A stretch of 64,000 nucleotides of DNA from Aphelocoma coerulescens (lineage: Eukaryota > Chordata > Aves > Passeriformes > Corvidae): NCBI RefSeq assembly GCF_041296385.1, contig NC_091015.1:54254345-54318344 (forward strand), in the 5' to 3' direction. The stretch's first letter is position 1; each line of letters begins with the position of its first letter. The notes below the pieces were generated by a model. The model ran no database searches. It saw nothing but the letters and a program-made list of their open reading frames with translations, and had not been told where the DNA came from. Made by a program: the position numbers and the translations under genes. Below are positions 1 through 12,470 of this stretch, piece after piece.

Positions 1-629
1 AATCCTATAATGTGACCACGGAAAATAATGCTATATTAAAAAGAAATTTAGAGCAATTTAGATTAAGGGGGGGGAAAGGCATATAAAATCAGTGTTAAAC
101 TTGTGGATATAGAGTACTAATCTTTACAGAAGCTGTTGGACAGTAAGTGTTCTCCATTCAGTTATTGGAAGACTTGGCATGGAAGAAGATGAAACTTAGC
201 AGGACTAAATTTTTGTGTACTTTCAACAGGAAATTACAAATAATCATTGAGATCAAACACACATATGGATCCAAAGTGCCATTATCTCAAGGAAATCGAA
301 ATAATGTGATTTCAATAAACCTGAAAAGATCAGCAAATATTAACACAGTCTTCCATACTCTCTTCTGTTTATACCATTTTGGTATCTTTTTGCAGAATGG
401 TGTGTGTGACAGGGAAGAGATTTTAATGCATATTCTGATGGGATGAAGATTTAAAAACTATTCCAGAGAAGGCATTCATCAAATTATGTGCACCACAGAA
501 CAATAATATTGTATCTCTTACAGATTTCATGCTGAGATACCTTCATCTTAGTCTGACAATTGAGATGCTAACTAGAGATTAATTTGTATTTTGAGAGGTT
601 GTTGCATAAATATGAGAAACTTATTCATC

Positions 630-646
630 TTTTTTTTTTTTTTTTT
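630..646. repeat. Poly(T) tract, 17 bp
   Basis: An uninterrupted run of 17 T, followed shortly by a second T run. No flanking gene-like sequence suggests a retrocopy tail. Confidence 0.9.
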
Positions 647-3600
647 GGTAGCACAGCCCTGTTGGGTTTTTTTTAATACAATTAACCACCTAACAATCTT
701 CCAAGACACAGATGCTGCATGAAATAGGCTTTCTTACTTATTAAAGTACTTCCCATGTTCTCTAGATTAGGAAAGGCTGAACTTGTATAAACAGTTAGTA
801 GCAAAGAGTTAGTAACACAGCAGAGCTGCCCCAGTTTGTACAAGCTAAAAGGTTCTGCTATAATAGTCAAAAAACGCCAGCAGTGGGGAACTTCTACATC
901 CTACTGAAGTTAGTAGACTTTGAGCTTACTTGCTACCTTGCCTGATGATGCCCACAAGTTCTGTGTTCCTAATTTTCAGATATACAGACCCACTGCTACT
1001 TTTTAATGAGAGAAAGCTCTGGCTGCAAATATAGAGGTGCCAGTAGGGTTTGCTGTGTTTAGAATTGTGTTGTGACTTTGTAAACTGAAAATAGGCAGTA
1101 GGTCTATAATAGTGTTTTAAATATAAAAGGTTTTTAACAGCCATTGCACTACTGTGGTTGATAAAGCAAAGTGGGAATTACAGAAGGCAAACATTTTGGT
1201 CAAGATATCTAAGTTGCACTCTAATGATGGATTACATTAGCAGAGATGTGTTCAGAAGACCAATCAAAGATTGTCCATATTGACTTGTGAGGCCCCCTGC
1301 TACCCCCATGGAAAGAATATAACCACTTAGAGAGGTGAGAAGGTTGGGACTGAGGCCAGGGAGACCAGCTGGCTGGGATATGCATGGGCTGAATCAAATA
1401 TTGTCAGTACTTAAGAAGCAATGTTTCTTCATTTGCTCAGTGATGTGTTTACAAACAGTGGTTAGTTCCATTTTTATTGAAAGTGATATATTCTCCTTCT
1501 CAACCTGCTCTTAGAAAAACAAAAACTATTTTTTACAAGAATTAATTCCTCCTTGTGTCAGTCCCTTCCACCCACATACCCTGGATATGCACACAGTAAT
1601 TTAACATGACATTCAGAAAGAAAAAACAAACACCATTTACAATCAAGACATCAACCTATGTTTTAAAATTCAGATTATACAAGTTGAGTGCCTGAATTTG
1701 CATAGAAAATGTCTGGTTTGCATAATAGCTTGAAAACTATTTTCCTTCTTTAATACTTGGTTTTTAACTCCATTTAGTCATAGTGCTTTCTGGAAGCTGC
1801 CAAAGCATTAATACTTAATTCTGGTCCAAATATTTGTTTTGGTTATTTTCCATGCTCTAGGATTGCAGTTGGATCTTTTGCAGGCCTCCGGCATCCAAAA
1901 GGTTTTCTCCGTTCTTGCTTTTTTTTAACTGATTATTTAGGCCTTTCTGGTGGAGGTGGTAATGGAGACTGGGAACTTAGTTTGAATCTGAGATTGTGCC
2001 AAGTACTTTCTTTAGTTCAGAAAGTTAACTTCAGGGGTTTTTTAGAGGACTTATTTTGTAAGGACTGTCATAATAGCGTTAAGTATGTCCTTTTGTTCAG
2101 TCAGCAAGGATTTTGTATGTATGACACACTGTAGCCAAACTGGACTCTGCTCAGAAACATGTAATTAAAGATGTCAGGAAATTGTAGGTTAGTGTTCATA
2201 AGTACTGAAGTAACTCTGACAAGCCTTATTGGTAGTTAGGATTTTCTTTCTCTCCATAGATAATGCTTAGCTATGTAATTACCTTCTTTGGAGGAATAAT
2301 TTATTTTCATTCCTTTCTCTTCAGTATTTTTCTTAACTTAGTGCTTCAGTGAACAATATTTTTTTAACAAAGATAACAATACTGTAACTTCAGAGGGAAA
2401 TACTTGCATGTCTGTGAACAATCTCGTCCAAATACAATACTGCAGGCTTTCCTGCAGCAATACAGGTGGCAGAATGTGAATTAGGGGAGGTAGTGCCTGC
2501 GTCCTGGTTTTCTTATTACAGAGAAACATTACAAAACCAGAATGATTCAGACTCGAGGATTTTAGTTACTTAAAAGAATTGGATCTCTGAGAGCTGTGTT
2601 CCTTGGGAAAGAGTAGACTAAGAGACCGTACTGATTTATTTTGGATCCTGAGAAGATAAGAATGGATGAGCTATCAGGTTATTTACGAAAGCAAGACCAG
2701 TACAGGGAAATATATTTATTTCTCTGAAAGGAGATGGGGACTAAGGAAATACATGTAGGTTTCATTTTGCTTGGTAGAGAGCTGAAATATATAACAATTT
2801 GTAAGGTGTAGCAATCCATAAAGTTACTTGCTATTAGTAGATAAAAGTAACGATGAGGTAATGATACAGATTTATGAAAGCTGAAGTTTAAATTAAGTTT
2901 GGAGTTGGACCCAGATGTAAATACTCAGAATTTCAACACCTTTTCTTAGGAGAAGTCATCTGCCAGAACCAGAAACAGGTCACAAGTTTGTATTTGTAAT
3001 GGATCAGATTTCATGAACTCCATTGTTTATTTATCATTGCAGATATTTCTGCAAATGGGATCTGAAGTTTCAGTATAATGTCTTTTCTAATAGGCTTTTA
3101 TCAGAACAGATCAGAAAATAGTTGTGAGTAACCAAAAGCCAAAGATATGAGTATGTTAGAATAGAAGCAATGGAAAATATCCCTCTGTCCCACGAGCATA
3201 ATTCATGTCAGAGCAGGGTATAGAAACCGCTGCTCTGAGGTCTTGTCATGCCACTTACAAATGTGCCACTGTAACTGGGTTGGCAGAGTTGTGGTGCAGA
3301 CCTCCCTCATACTGATGTAGCATATGCTGAGAGAAAAACCTGTTTTTCTTGGCAAAGGTAGCAGCTGCCTCCAATCTCTGAGTGACATAAGCCACCTGAC
3401 AAATGCACTCTTATCTCGGTCTAGCTGTAACATAAAGCATAAGGATCCAAATAACCTGCTCCCTTGAAAAACAAGCAAACAACCAAATCCCAAAAGTCCC
3501 ACCCAAGAGAGACAAATGTTTTGAAACAGCAGCTAGTGGAAGTTAGAAACAAATCAGCATTTAGAATGATGCTGGCTTAAAGAGACAAATGGTGCTGTAT

Positions 3601-5048
3601 ACCTAGCAGAATATTGGTGTGCTGCCATGACTTTGAGAGGACCTGTCTGCAGGGTTAGAAGTAAAGGTTTCCTATCCATCTGACATCTCCAAAAATTATT
3701 TTCAGATTACAACCAGAATTTCCTCCTCTGCTTAATATAACTTGCTTTTGAGGCTAATTTGAACTTGCTGTGCTGATTATGTACTGCAGTGAATGAAGAA
3801 CAGTCATGATTAAATCATCAGGCTGGGAGAACGATAACACACAGTCTGGTGTACAGCAGTATCTCAAATCACTGCATCTATTTTTGCAGTGACTGTTAGA
3901 CTGAATATTACATTAAATTAAGATTTTGATTAAAAAAGAAACACAGTTTTTAGCTTCTACACAAGTCAACAAGTTTATATAAAGACTTTGGGAAAACAGT
4001 TGCTTCACAGTTATCTGTTAACAGCAGTGGAGAAGTAAGGGTTTTTTTAATGCTAGGAGTTATCATAAACCAAGGCGTGATTTCACAAGATTTCAGCTAT
4101 CACAGCAGCTGAAATGGAGTGGGCTGACTATTCTCTCTGGCTCTTCTCTTCCTGCCCCTGCCACGCAGTTCTGTCTTTGCCTTGCATCAGCTTCTGTGCT
4201 CATGGACCAGAAGATGTGCCAGTTCCACTTGCGGACCTGACAAAGAACAGCTGCTACCCTAGGTAGTTTTCTGCCACTTCAGCAAGCTGAATTAGTCTAA
4301 TGTGATACTGGGTGACTACTGGAACCCATCTCTTTTTGTAATAGCAAAGTCATAATTTGTATCAAGCAATTTAGTAAAGCTGTGCCCTTAGGGTGAGGTT
4401 TCACAAGATACCTAAGCCGTTTTTGCAGCCTGCTGCTGTCAAAAGGAAGAATCCCCCAGGTACATGTTTTCTGCTGCTTTCGCTGTGTTTGGTGCTGCCC
4501 CCTTTTTCAGCTGGCTCAGCTCACTCAACTGGCAGAAAATGAACCCAGCAAAAGTGTGAACAGCTTTATGTCAGTTTAGTGAGCTGAACTGGGAGGTATC
4601 AGACAAGTGCCAGAGCCAGCATGGCTGTGGACTGGCACTGGGTTTACTCAGCAGGGAAGAGGAGAGGGGGAAACCTCTTTCAGCAGCAGAGGGATGCGAG
4701 GTTGTCTCAGCTGGCATGTGAAACCACGTTACTTCACACAGTAACACAACCATTTTCTCGTTGTGAAGATGCACTCTGGTAAGGAAGTCATTTTGGAGAT
4801 TAAAAAAAATCCACTGTCATTCAGAGATACCAAGAAAAGATTTGCCCTTTTCCCCCCACAATTAGATGGTCGCAAATCAAAGGTGAAAGAGAGTAATTAG
4901 AATTGAGGTTCGGAGGTATTGGGAGCCAGAGACTATCTACACTGTGTGCCGAGTAAAGGAATTTTTGTTTGTTAATTTTTTTACGCAGTCTAGCACTTCT
5001 GCAAGGAATGCTGAGTTTCCCTGTGTTTCTTCCTTGAAATGGGGGTTT

Positions 5049-5063
5049 AAAAAAAAAAAAAAA
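5049..5063. repeat. Poly(A) tract, 15 bp
   Basis: A run of 15 A. The sequence before it is not recognisable as a retrocopy, so it is listed as a simple repeat only. Confidence 0.9.
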
Positions 5064-5280
5064 GGTGTTTCTGTAGCCATTAACACCCTAATTAACACCT
5101 TACTCTTCTTTTAAATGGGTTGGTAGGAGAGTTGATGGAGCTGTAGCAGCTGGAGGCAAAACTTTCTTGGTGAGTAAGCTTGAAGCGTGGGGGGAGGGGG
5201 GAATATAAAGAAAGGGCTTGGGTAATGTCCTGAAAAGAGAAAGTATAAGATATTGAAAATAGGGCAATGAATAAAAATCA

Positions 5281-6060
5281 GTGTTAAAATACCAGCGGCT
5301 GAATCACTGCTGCTATCACTTGGCGTGTGTTTGTTGGAGGCAGTACTGGTGCACTGCGGGCTGGAAGGAGGTTTGCCAGCAGGGCTCATTGGGGGAGTCT
5401 CCTCCTCAGCTCCACAGCAGAGCCGCCTTAGCTCCATATTCAAATGGAAATAGTCACTGGGGCAAGGCGACTTTTCGTAGCGATAACTGTGTCTGTGGGA
5501 AGGTTCTTGCCAACATTGTTAATGATACAGTTTCATGATTGCTTTAAGCCCGCCTGTGTGTGGGCTGGCGTCAAAAAGGGAGGTCCCAGCCATGTGTTTC
5601 TGCCGCCTCTCTGGTGCCAGTGTGAGCGTGAGTGGTAAACTGTAAAACTAACCTAGGGAAAAAACCATGGGAGGGGTTGGCCAGATCGCATCCCTGATTT
5701 CTCACCATCTGATTGCACAAATGCCAGCGCTGGCACTGGGGAGGTTGGCTGAGGGGCGGAGGAGAGAGAGGCCCTTCAGCTGCAGCTCCGGCTCGGGCTG
5801 TTTCACAGCGACGGAGAACGCACAGTCTGGGGCGGGGGGTGGGGATTTTTTTTATTATTACTATTCTAAATGATTCATATAATTGCAGCACATTTCAGGA
5901 TAGAGATTCTGTCCGGGAGGCATTCGGTGCTTAGGAGGCTGGCCCGGCTCTTGTTGCATGTAGGTCAGTGACGAGTGCGGTCTCTTGTTCCCAGCGTATC
6001 ACTACAGCTGCTGCCAGCAAGAACGCAGGGTTTCCTAATTAATTCTGCTCCGCGTAATAC
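5281..6060. promoter_or_regulatory. CpG-rich patch inside ULK4 intron
   Basis: CpG dinucleotides are frequent here (roughly 25 counted between 5,441 and 6,060), while flanking kilobases are AT-rich with few CpG. The patch includes Sp1-like GGGGCGGGG near 5,830, a perfect 14-bp palindrome TGCCAGCGCTGGCA at 5,722-5,735, and homeodomain-type TAATTAATT at its right edge. The composition fits an intronic CpG island, such as an alternative promoter or an enhancer. No transcript is evident. Open frames on both strands (5,111-5,443 and 5,571-5,891 minus; 5,667-5,934 plus) are explained well enough by the GC-rich composition. Confidence 0.4.
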
Positions 6061-7896
6061 AGCACACACCTAAGCCTCTGATGGAGTAGAACCATAGTTT
6101 CCAGTTTAACAATGTATCAAGGCGTGTCATTAATATTCAGTTACATATGCTAAGTCCTGTCTTATGTAAGCAATAACACACAACAAGGTGTATTTAAGTC
6201 AGCCAGTGTGCATACATCTTGGATGTACTGGGGCAGCAGTGTTGCTGAGGGCTATAACACACCCAGGGTGTGGGTGTATTAGCTGACTAATCCACATTTT
6301 GTAGTGTTACTGTGCTTATTAAGTACATTGAAGGGAAAATTTTAAAAGTAAATTAAAATCTGAATTATGAAGAATCAACCCACTGCGTAACTTGAAGTGA
6401 GCAAACACGTCTCAAAGAAGTAACCGAAACTGCCAGGCTACTTCTACTTTTGAAACTTCCCTTCTTGTGTGTCTTTCTCACAGGTAGCAGCCAGGGGTTG
6501 TGGTGATTTGGCTGTGGAAACAGCTGATGTTTACTGAGCCATTACTCCCTAGATGCTGCCGTTGCTCTTGGTGAAGTTGTCCTGGTCTGAGTCTCAACTC
6601 TAAAATTGCAACCCATATATAAGGGAAAAAGGTTAATGGAAACTCATTTTCTGTATATTTTATCTGATATCCATTTTCTGAGGTTTTTTCCATGTATCTC
6701 AGGAAAGAAATATTTTTGCCTTCATATTTGGACCCTGGAATTTCAGAATGATCAGTTAATTTTAAATTAAATTAGTAGTTACTTGCATCTTTTTTATGTG
6801 CAGGTGATTTTGTTAGGAGCTAGATCAGGTCTTAATGGTGAGCCATTTTCAGTTCATTGAAGCTGTGAGTGACACAGATGCACAGAAAGTGAAACGATTC
6901 TGCTGGAGTTAGTGCTCTTAGATTCTTAGGAGTCTGCACTTTTATCTCAGATGTTTCTGCACTGTATTTTATTATCTTCAATTTCCAGCTCTGCAATATT
7001 TCCTTCTCTGAGCAAGAATGAACCTGTTACTGACTATTTTTAAAAGTAGTGGCTTTGTTGGGTTTTCAGTGTTTTGAAAGCTAAAGGATTTTAGTACTTA
7101 AGCTAGTATTAATGATCTTATACCTGCTTTCCTTCAACTCTGAAACTGGGGGGGGGGTTTGCCTCAAAGAACACCTTTTGCATGTTCACTGTTGATCTGA
7201 TGCTAAAATGATTGCTATCTGTTAGCCATCCATCGAGGATGTCTGGTCATATTAATTCCACTATTGTCTTAGAAATTAAATAACCTAAACAATAACCTTC
7301 CATTCCCCCAAAATCACCCTCCAAAAAAATTCTTCCAAAACCTTAATTTAGGTATTTATTAAAACAAATTGCTGATGAAATGAGAAACTTTAAAACATAT
7401 TATTATGTAGTCTTTGTCCCTCCTTTGACTAGAGAAAACTAAGAATCATTCTGCTGATGTCAAAGCTGATGTAAAGGACAGTCAGGAATATACTTTTCCA
7501 GTAAAAGTGCCCGGGTGCAATCAAGTATTGTTGTATCTTGTGCGGTAACAATACTCACGTGTGCACAAAAAGAAAGGAAGTTTCACCACAGTGCAAAGCA
7601 CAATGTTTAATCGCCCTTAGTTTTCCTGTGCAGTTGACAATTCAAATATGTTCTTAGCCTAATGACTGTGCTATTTTGATACAGTCGAGCCAACATTTTG
7701 CTTCTCCTCTCCATAACTGGTTGGTTCCGTTTGATTGTTTTCCCTCCATACCTCGTGCCTTGTCTAAGTTCTACAGAACTTGTCAGACCTGTGCTTGGCC
7801 TTGCATGCTTTGGCGTAGTTCTGAGTTCTTGTAAGCCTGACCTTCGACCACTGTTCAGAGTACAAATACATTATGTAAGTGACTGTTACATCTCTG
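6061..7896. other. Intronic sequence, nothing recognised
   Basis: AT-rich DNA without plausible exons, repeats of known family or structured elements that I could identify. Confidence 0.5.
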
Positions 7897-8008
7897 AATC
7901 ATAGAACCATTTAGGTTCTATGGAAAAGACCACTGAGATAATCAAGTCCAACCATTAACCTAAGACCACCAAGTCCACCAACCATGACCCTAAGCATCGC
8001 ATCTGCCC
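7897..8008 (-). mobile_element. CR1 LINE 3'-end fragment
   Basis: The segment starts GAATCATAGAACCATTTAGG and continues with the run of short phrases typical of the reverse complement of avian CR1 3' ends: GGAAAAGACC, ATCAAGTCCAACCATTAACC, CCAAGTCCACCA and CCCTAAGCA. The element therefore points along the minus strand, with its 3' terminus (GGTTCTATGATTC) at the left edge. Only about 110 bp remain and no ORF2 coding sequence survives, as is usual for 5'-truncated CR1 copies. Several mismatches to the common consensus suggest an old insertion. Confidence 0.85.
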
Positions 8009-10310
8009 AGTTTCTGCTTTTACTAATGCAGTATTTAGGTGGTATGGTTGCACAATAATTCTTTTCTTTCCCAGTTACCGTAAATACAAGAATAGGTAAG
8101 CTGTTTTCTCACTGTGAATGTGACGCTTTAGAAAACATCTCCTTTACTACTTATACCAGGAGGTTGTAATATGTGTAGGTGTTTGGTGTCTTAGAAGTCT
8201 TCCTGGAAACCACAGGTAAAGAAAATCATGTCTTTCAGAATGTTGTCTTTTATGATCTGCCATCCTTAGTTAAGAGTCCCTAGCAGGACAAAAAATAAAA
8301 ACTTAACATCCAGTGAATGAATAATTTCCCTAAGCAATTTGATAGCAGCGTTAGAAGCAATCCATTGTGGTAAAGTCACAAAAACTGTATTCCAGTGGCA
8401 GAAGGTGGAAAGTTTTCTTAATTATTTATCTTCAGTCATGGCAAAATTATTGTAAGCAGATATAAAAGAGGAGTAGTTAGCACCTACCTCTGCAGCTTTA
8501 CAACTGGAAAATAAATTACAGCCTTCGTTAATTGGAGCTCATTTTAACATGGTGCAGAATGCCATTATCTGCATGGTATGGCACTATGGTTCAAAATTTA
8601 CTTAAAAGGGATTATTAAATTTCCCCTTAAAAATTGTAGTTCAGCTCCTTCATTTATCTTCATGAATTGGAAAGTTGTTGTTCAGGAGAATGCATGAATG
8701 AATGACTAAAAAAATATTGCTTTCTATCATTAGGGTAATTTACATAGTATAGAACTAGCCACTGACATGGGTATATTTTTCCTGCCCAGTGTAGGTGTGA
8801 ATCCTCAGCCAGAATTATTACATGTCTTAATCAGTTCTCCTGTATGTGATAGCACTATTAATGGATATGATTTCAGAGAAAAAAAAATTATATTGACTTG
8901 ATGAGATCCCTGTGGATTTAATTTTATTTCTAAAAATAAGTGAATCTTCTGCAGAAAGTTTCTGTATTAATTCCAGCTTATTCTACAACCTTAAAACTTA
9001 TCGAATATCCCAGTAACTGTAGTAACTATTTTTTGTTGAAAATTACTTAGATGAGCCAGCTATTAACAACGTGAGTAATTTGATCCAAAGGAAAACAATT
9101 TCATTTGAGAGATTTGTGAAGACCAAACCTCATATGTCTGCGTTTTGCTTGGACAGATAGGTGAGGGATAGCCGCTCATGGTGTGCATCAGTGACAAGCT
9201 CTTCTGCTCCTTAGTCCCAGCTAAGGTGAGGCTACAACAGAGAAGCACTTACCTCTCAGTAGCATGGTATTGGCAAATCAAATCAGCACAGCCTCATCAT
9301 GGAAAGTTGAAATGAGGAGGTGTGAGTGGGTTTGAGACTATCTGTAGAATATTTTTGCATTAGAGATGTTGGATCATATATAGTTGGTAATTTATTGTGG
9401 GGAGACTTAGAATCTGTATTTTATTGTGTTCCGTTTGTATTACTACAAGTATTCCATAACTGGCTCAATATTGCTTGACAGTATGAAATAGTGTACCTGG
9501 GCAATACTCCCATCACAAGCTTGCTCATTATGTTGATTTTTATTTATCCAAATTTCCTACAAGGGAAGTAAAGTTAGAAGTCCAGGAGAACCATTGTTCA
9601 ACTGGAATAGAAAAACGGGCACATTTCTGGATGTGTCCATTGGGTCTGCTCAGTGGAGCTGAGTAGGCTGAATGGTAGTGGACAGGAGGTGCTTTACAGC
9701 CTTTTTGTACTGCTACTGAAACTGTGGTAGCAACAGACATATTTAAACATCTGTCATCAGTGTTATTCTAGTTTGATTTCTAAAATAATAGGGAGACAGG
9801 GAAGACAAACAGCTATGCTGGGAAGTCTTTACAGCAGCACAGTGCTCAGGAGAAGCACTGTGGTGATGCTAGAGAGACAGAGCATGCTCAAAAGCATGTT
9901 AGCCAAAAGATAGTAAAATACTGATTTTTTTTGTTTTGTCTTGTGGCATAGATAGGGATTAATATGGCATGTGTGGTTGCTTATTGTTGGGGTTTTCTGA
10001 CTTCTTCTGTTGTGTGACAGTTGCCTGTAACTTCAGAATGTTTCATCTGTGATTTTTCATAATAGGTGTTGTCCTCAGGTTGAAATTTTCATAAGCTGTT
10101 CTTGATGAAATTTTCAGTTTTCTGGAAGAGGTATTATGTTGTTATTATTATCTAGTTGTAGTTTTAAAAATTCTAGTGGCTTTTGTTTAACTCTGCTTTT
10201 CTGAGAGCTTACTGCCTGTGGCAAGAATTTGACTTCTGTTTTGACACTGTGGGTTTGCCATCCCTTGAAATCTTCCCCTATTTGAAATGTTTTTAAAAGC
10301 TTGAAGCCCT

Positions 10311-10326
10311 AAAAAAAAAAAAAAAA
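10311..10326. repeat. Poly(A) tract, 16 bp
   Basis: A run of 16 A with no upstream sequence that looks like a retrocopied transcript. Confidence 0.9.
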
Positions 10327-11277
10327 GGCAGCTTCTTATATGCTCATTAAAGATTTCTTCCGTATTAGAAACAAGTATCTGGAAATTCTGTTCTCCCTGA
10401 GTATGCTAAAGTTTCATGCAGTAAGCAGCTGGTTTTACAGTCCCCCAACATCTGCTACTTCCATTTAAACTCTGCATGCATCATCCCAATCTGAATCTGA
10501 GCCTGCACTTTATCTTCCCCACTCCTCAGTGTAATAAGATTGTAAGTATGCCATAACTAAAAATAAGTATGTTCCAGTATAGGGCAAGGGAGTGAAGCAA
10601 GAGTCTGCACTTCATGATTCTTGCTGTGGGCTAAAGTGAAACAAGGCTACAGAACTGACAGTAGAACTTCAAATTTCCCAGTATATTCTGGGTCACAAGA
10701 GCCAATGGTCTGGAAAATGTAAATTTAATGCCTGAGCTAATGTTTTCATGTCTGTGGATTTATTGTGATCTAATGTTTGAATTCCCACTGGTTGGTCTTC
10801 TTCATGGTCTCATGGAATCAAAGCAACAACTGGAGCAAAATCTGTGTTTTAGCCAGCTCTTTAAAATGTGCACTTCCTTTCTTGCATGTGTATTTTCTGT
10901 GCTCAGTTTAAAAGTGTGCAGCTGAAAACTTTGCTTCGTGTTTTAATCAGTCTTAAAAACTGATTTCTTACTGAAAGGCTATAGAAAATGGTGTCTGACT
11001 GATCTTTCGATTATTCTGGATGGGGTGCTGTAGTTGTATGCATTACTTTTAAGCACAGCTCATATTTGTTTAGTGTCCGAGTTTGACAGGTATTCAGGAG
11101 CTGACGGATGCAACCTTGGGCAGTTGAAGAAATTTTGGTGAAAGTGAGGGCAGCTGAACAGTATGGCAGGGTTGAACCAGTTTTCTCATTTGAGGAGAAG
11201 TAGAACATTTCAAGTTTACGTCTTGAGAGTCTTAATTAATCATAAGGTCTTCTGAATGTCCGTGTTGACGGTGTTTT

Positions 11278-11335
11278 GTTTGTTTGGGGTTTTTTTGGGG
11301 GGAGGGGGTTTGCATTTGGTTTGGGGTTTTTTTTC
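11278..11335. repeat. G/T-rich low-complexity patch
   Basis: Alternating runs of G and T, including GGGGGGAGGGGG, over about 60 bp. Confidence 0.7.
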
Positions 11336-12329
11336 GAGATCTATAAGTCATGAAAAAAAATTTCACCCGTTTCAGACACACAACTATAAAATCCACTAGT
11401 GAATTTGGCATGTGATTTACATTTATGCATAGCTTTCCTTTCTAGAAAAAACACTTACTGATTTGAACACATACTAGGTGCCTCAGGTAGTCCCTCTGAT
11501 TTTGCAATTCTGAAACACTGGTTAAATATAATTTTTAATTAGGTTTCCCTAGTGCTGAACTTGCTGCAGCCTGGTCTGTTCTCCATTACTTTGCTGGTCA
11601 GAAGTTGTTGACCTTTAGATTATGCTGCAAAATCCATCTGTTGCTGCAGGCTTCTGTAAAGAGAGATGTAAAGAAATATTATCTCCTGTCAGTCAGCCAT
11701 GTAAACAAACTTGAACACAGGCAGCAGCTCAGTTTCCAAGATCTGAGTTCATTCAAAATAAGGAGGGAGAGGAGATGCTGTGAACCAGTGCTCCCTATTC
11801 ACTGGAGAATCCTTTCTCAGCTGTTGTGCCCTACTAAAATGCCATTGTCCTATTTTCAAATTCCCCTGCTCTCCATGGGAGAAGCTGCTCCATGGATAAC
11901 CCTAACCACTAATTAAATCTTCTCCTATGATCTAGGAAGACAAAGGCCATAACCTCCATTTGCTTATCTCTCTGTGCCCTCACCAGTTGCCAGCTTCCGG
12001 CTTGTTCTTATGGCAGTGTCACCCAGGAGACTTTCTTGTTAGCAATCTGGTATTTGCACTTTTTGTTATGTACCCATCAGCTGCCTATTTCCATACCCTA
12101 ACCACTCTTTGACATTTCCCCTAATTTAGCACTTTCTGTATCACAGCCTTTAAGACTGTCTAGAGAACTTACCTTCATTTATCCCCCCAATGTTGGTTGG
12201 TGACGTACTCAACAGTCTTTGGTTTACTGATAAGCTACAAGTTAGTGGCCCTAATGTGTTTTAAATATGGCCATTCCAGTAACTTTTACTCATATAAATG
12301 CCACTGATGTGTCTGAAGTTTCTGAGTCA

Positions 12330-12470
12330 AATTTAAAGTGAGACTGACAAATAATTCTCCTAATTACAACGCAACGATGTTCTTGCTCCTTCACTTGCAT
12401 TACGTTAATTGTCAATGCCTTTTAATTATGCAGATTTTCCTCCATTAATATGGTAAGCACACTGTACTCA
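12330..12470. promoter_or_regulatory. Candidate conserved noncoding element
   Basis: A dense set of homeodomain-type cores (CTAATTAC, CGTTAATTG, TTTTAATTATG, CATTAATATGG) within about 100 bp, interspersed with CpG-containing words such as ACAACGCAACG. No open frame and no repeat signature was seen. The texture resembles vertebrate developmental enhancers, but conservation could not be measured. Confidence 0.25.

Larger units (their letters stand above)
8009..12329. other. Intronic sequence, nothing recognised
   Basis: AT-rich intronic DNA. Contents are limited to an A16 tract at 10,311-10,326 and a G/T-rich low-complexity patch near 11,278-11,335. No exon or mobile element was recognised. 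Confidence 0.5.

Noticed and set aside
121..150. Apparent 13-bp micro-exon between CTTTACAG and GTAAGT
   Set aside because: Matching splice words over so short a distance arise by chance in 64 kb, and there is no coding similarity to ULK4.
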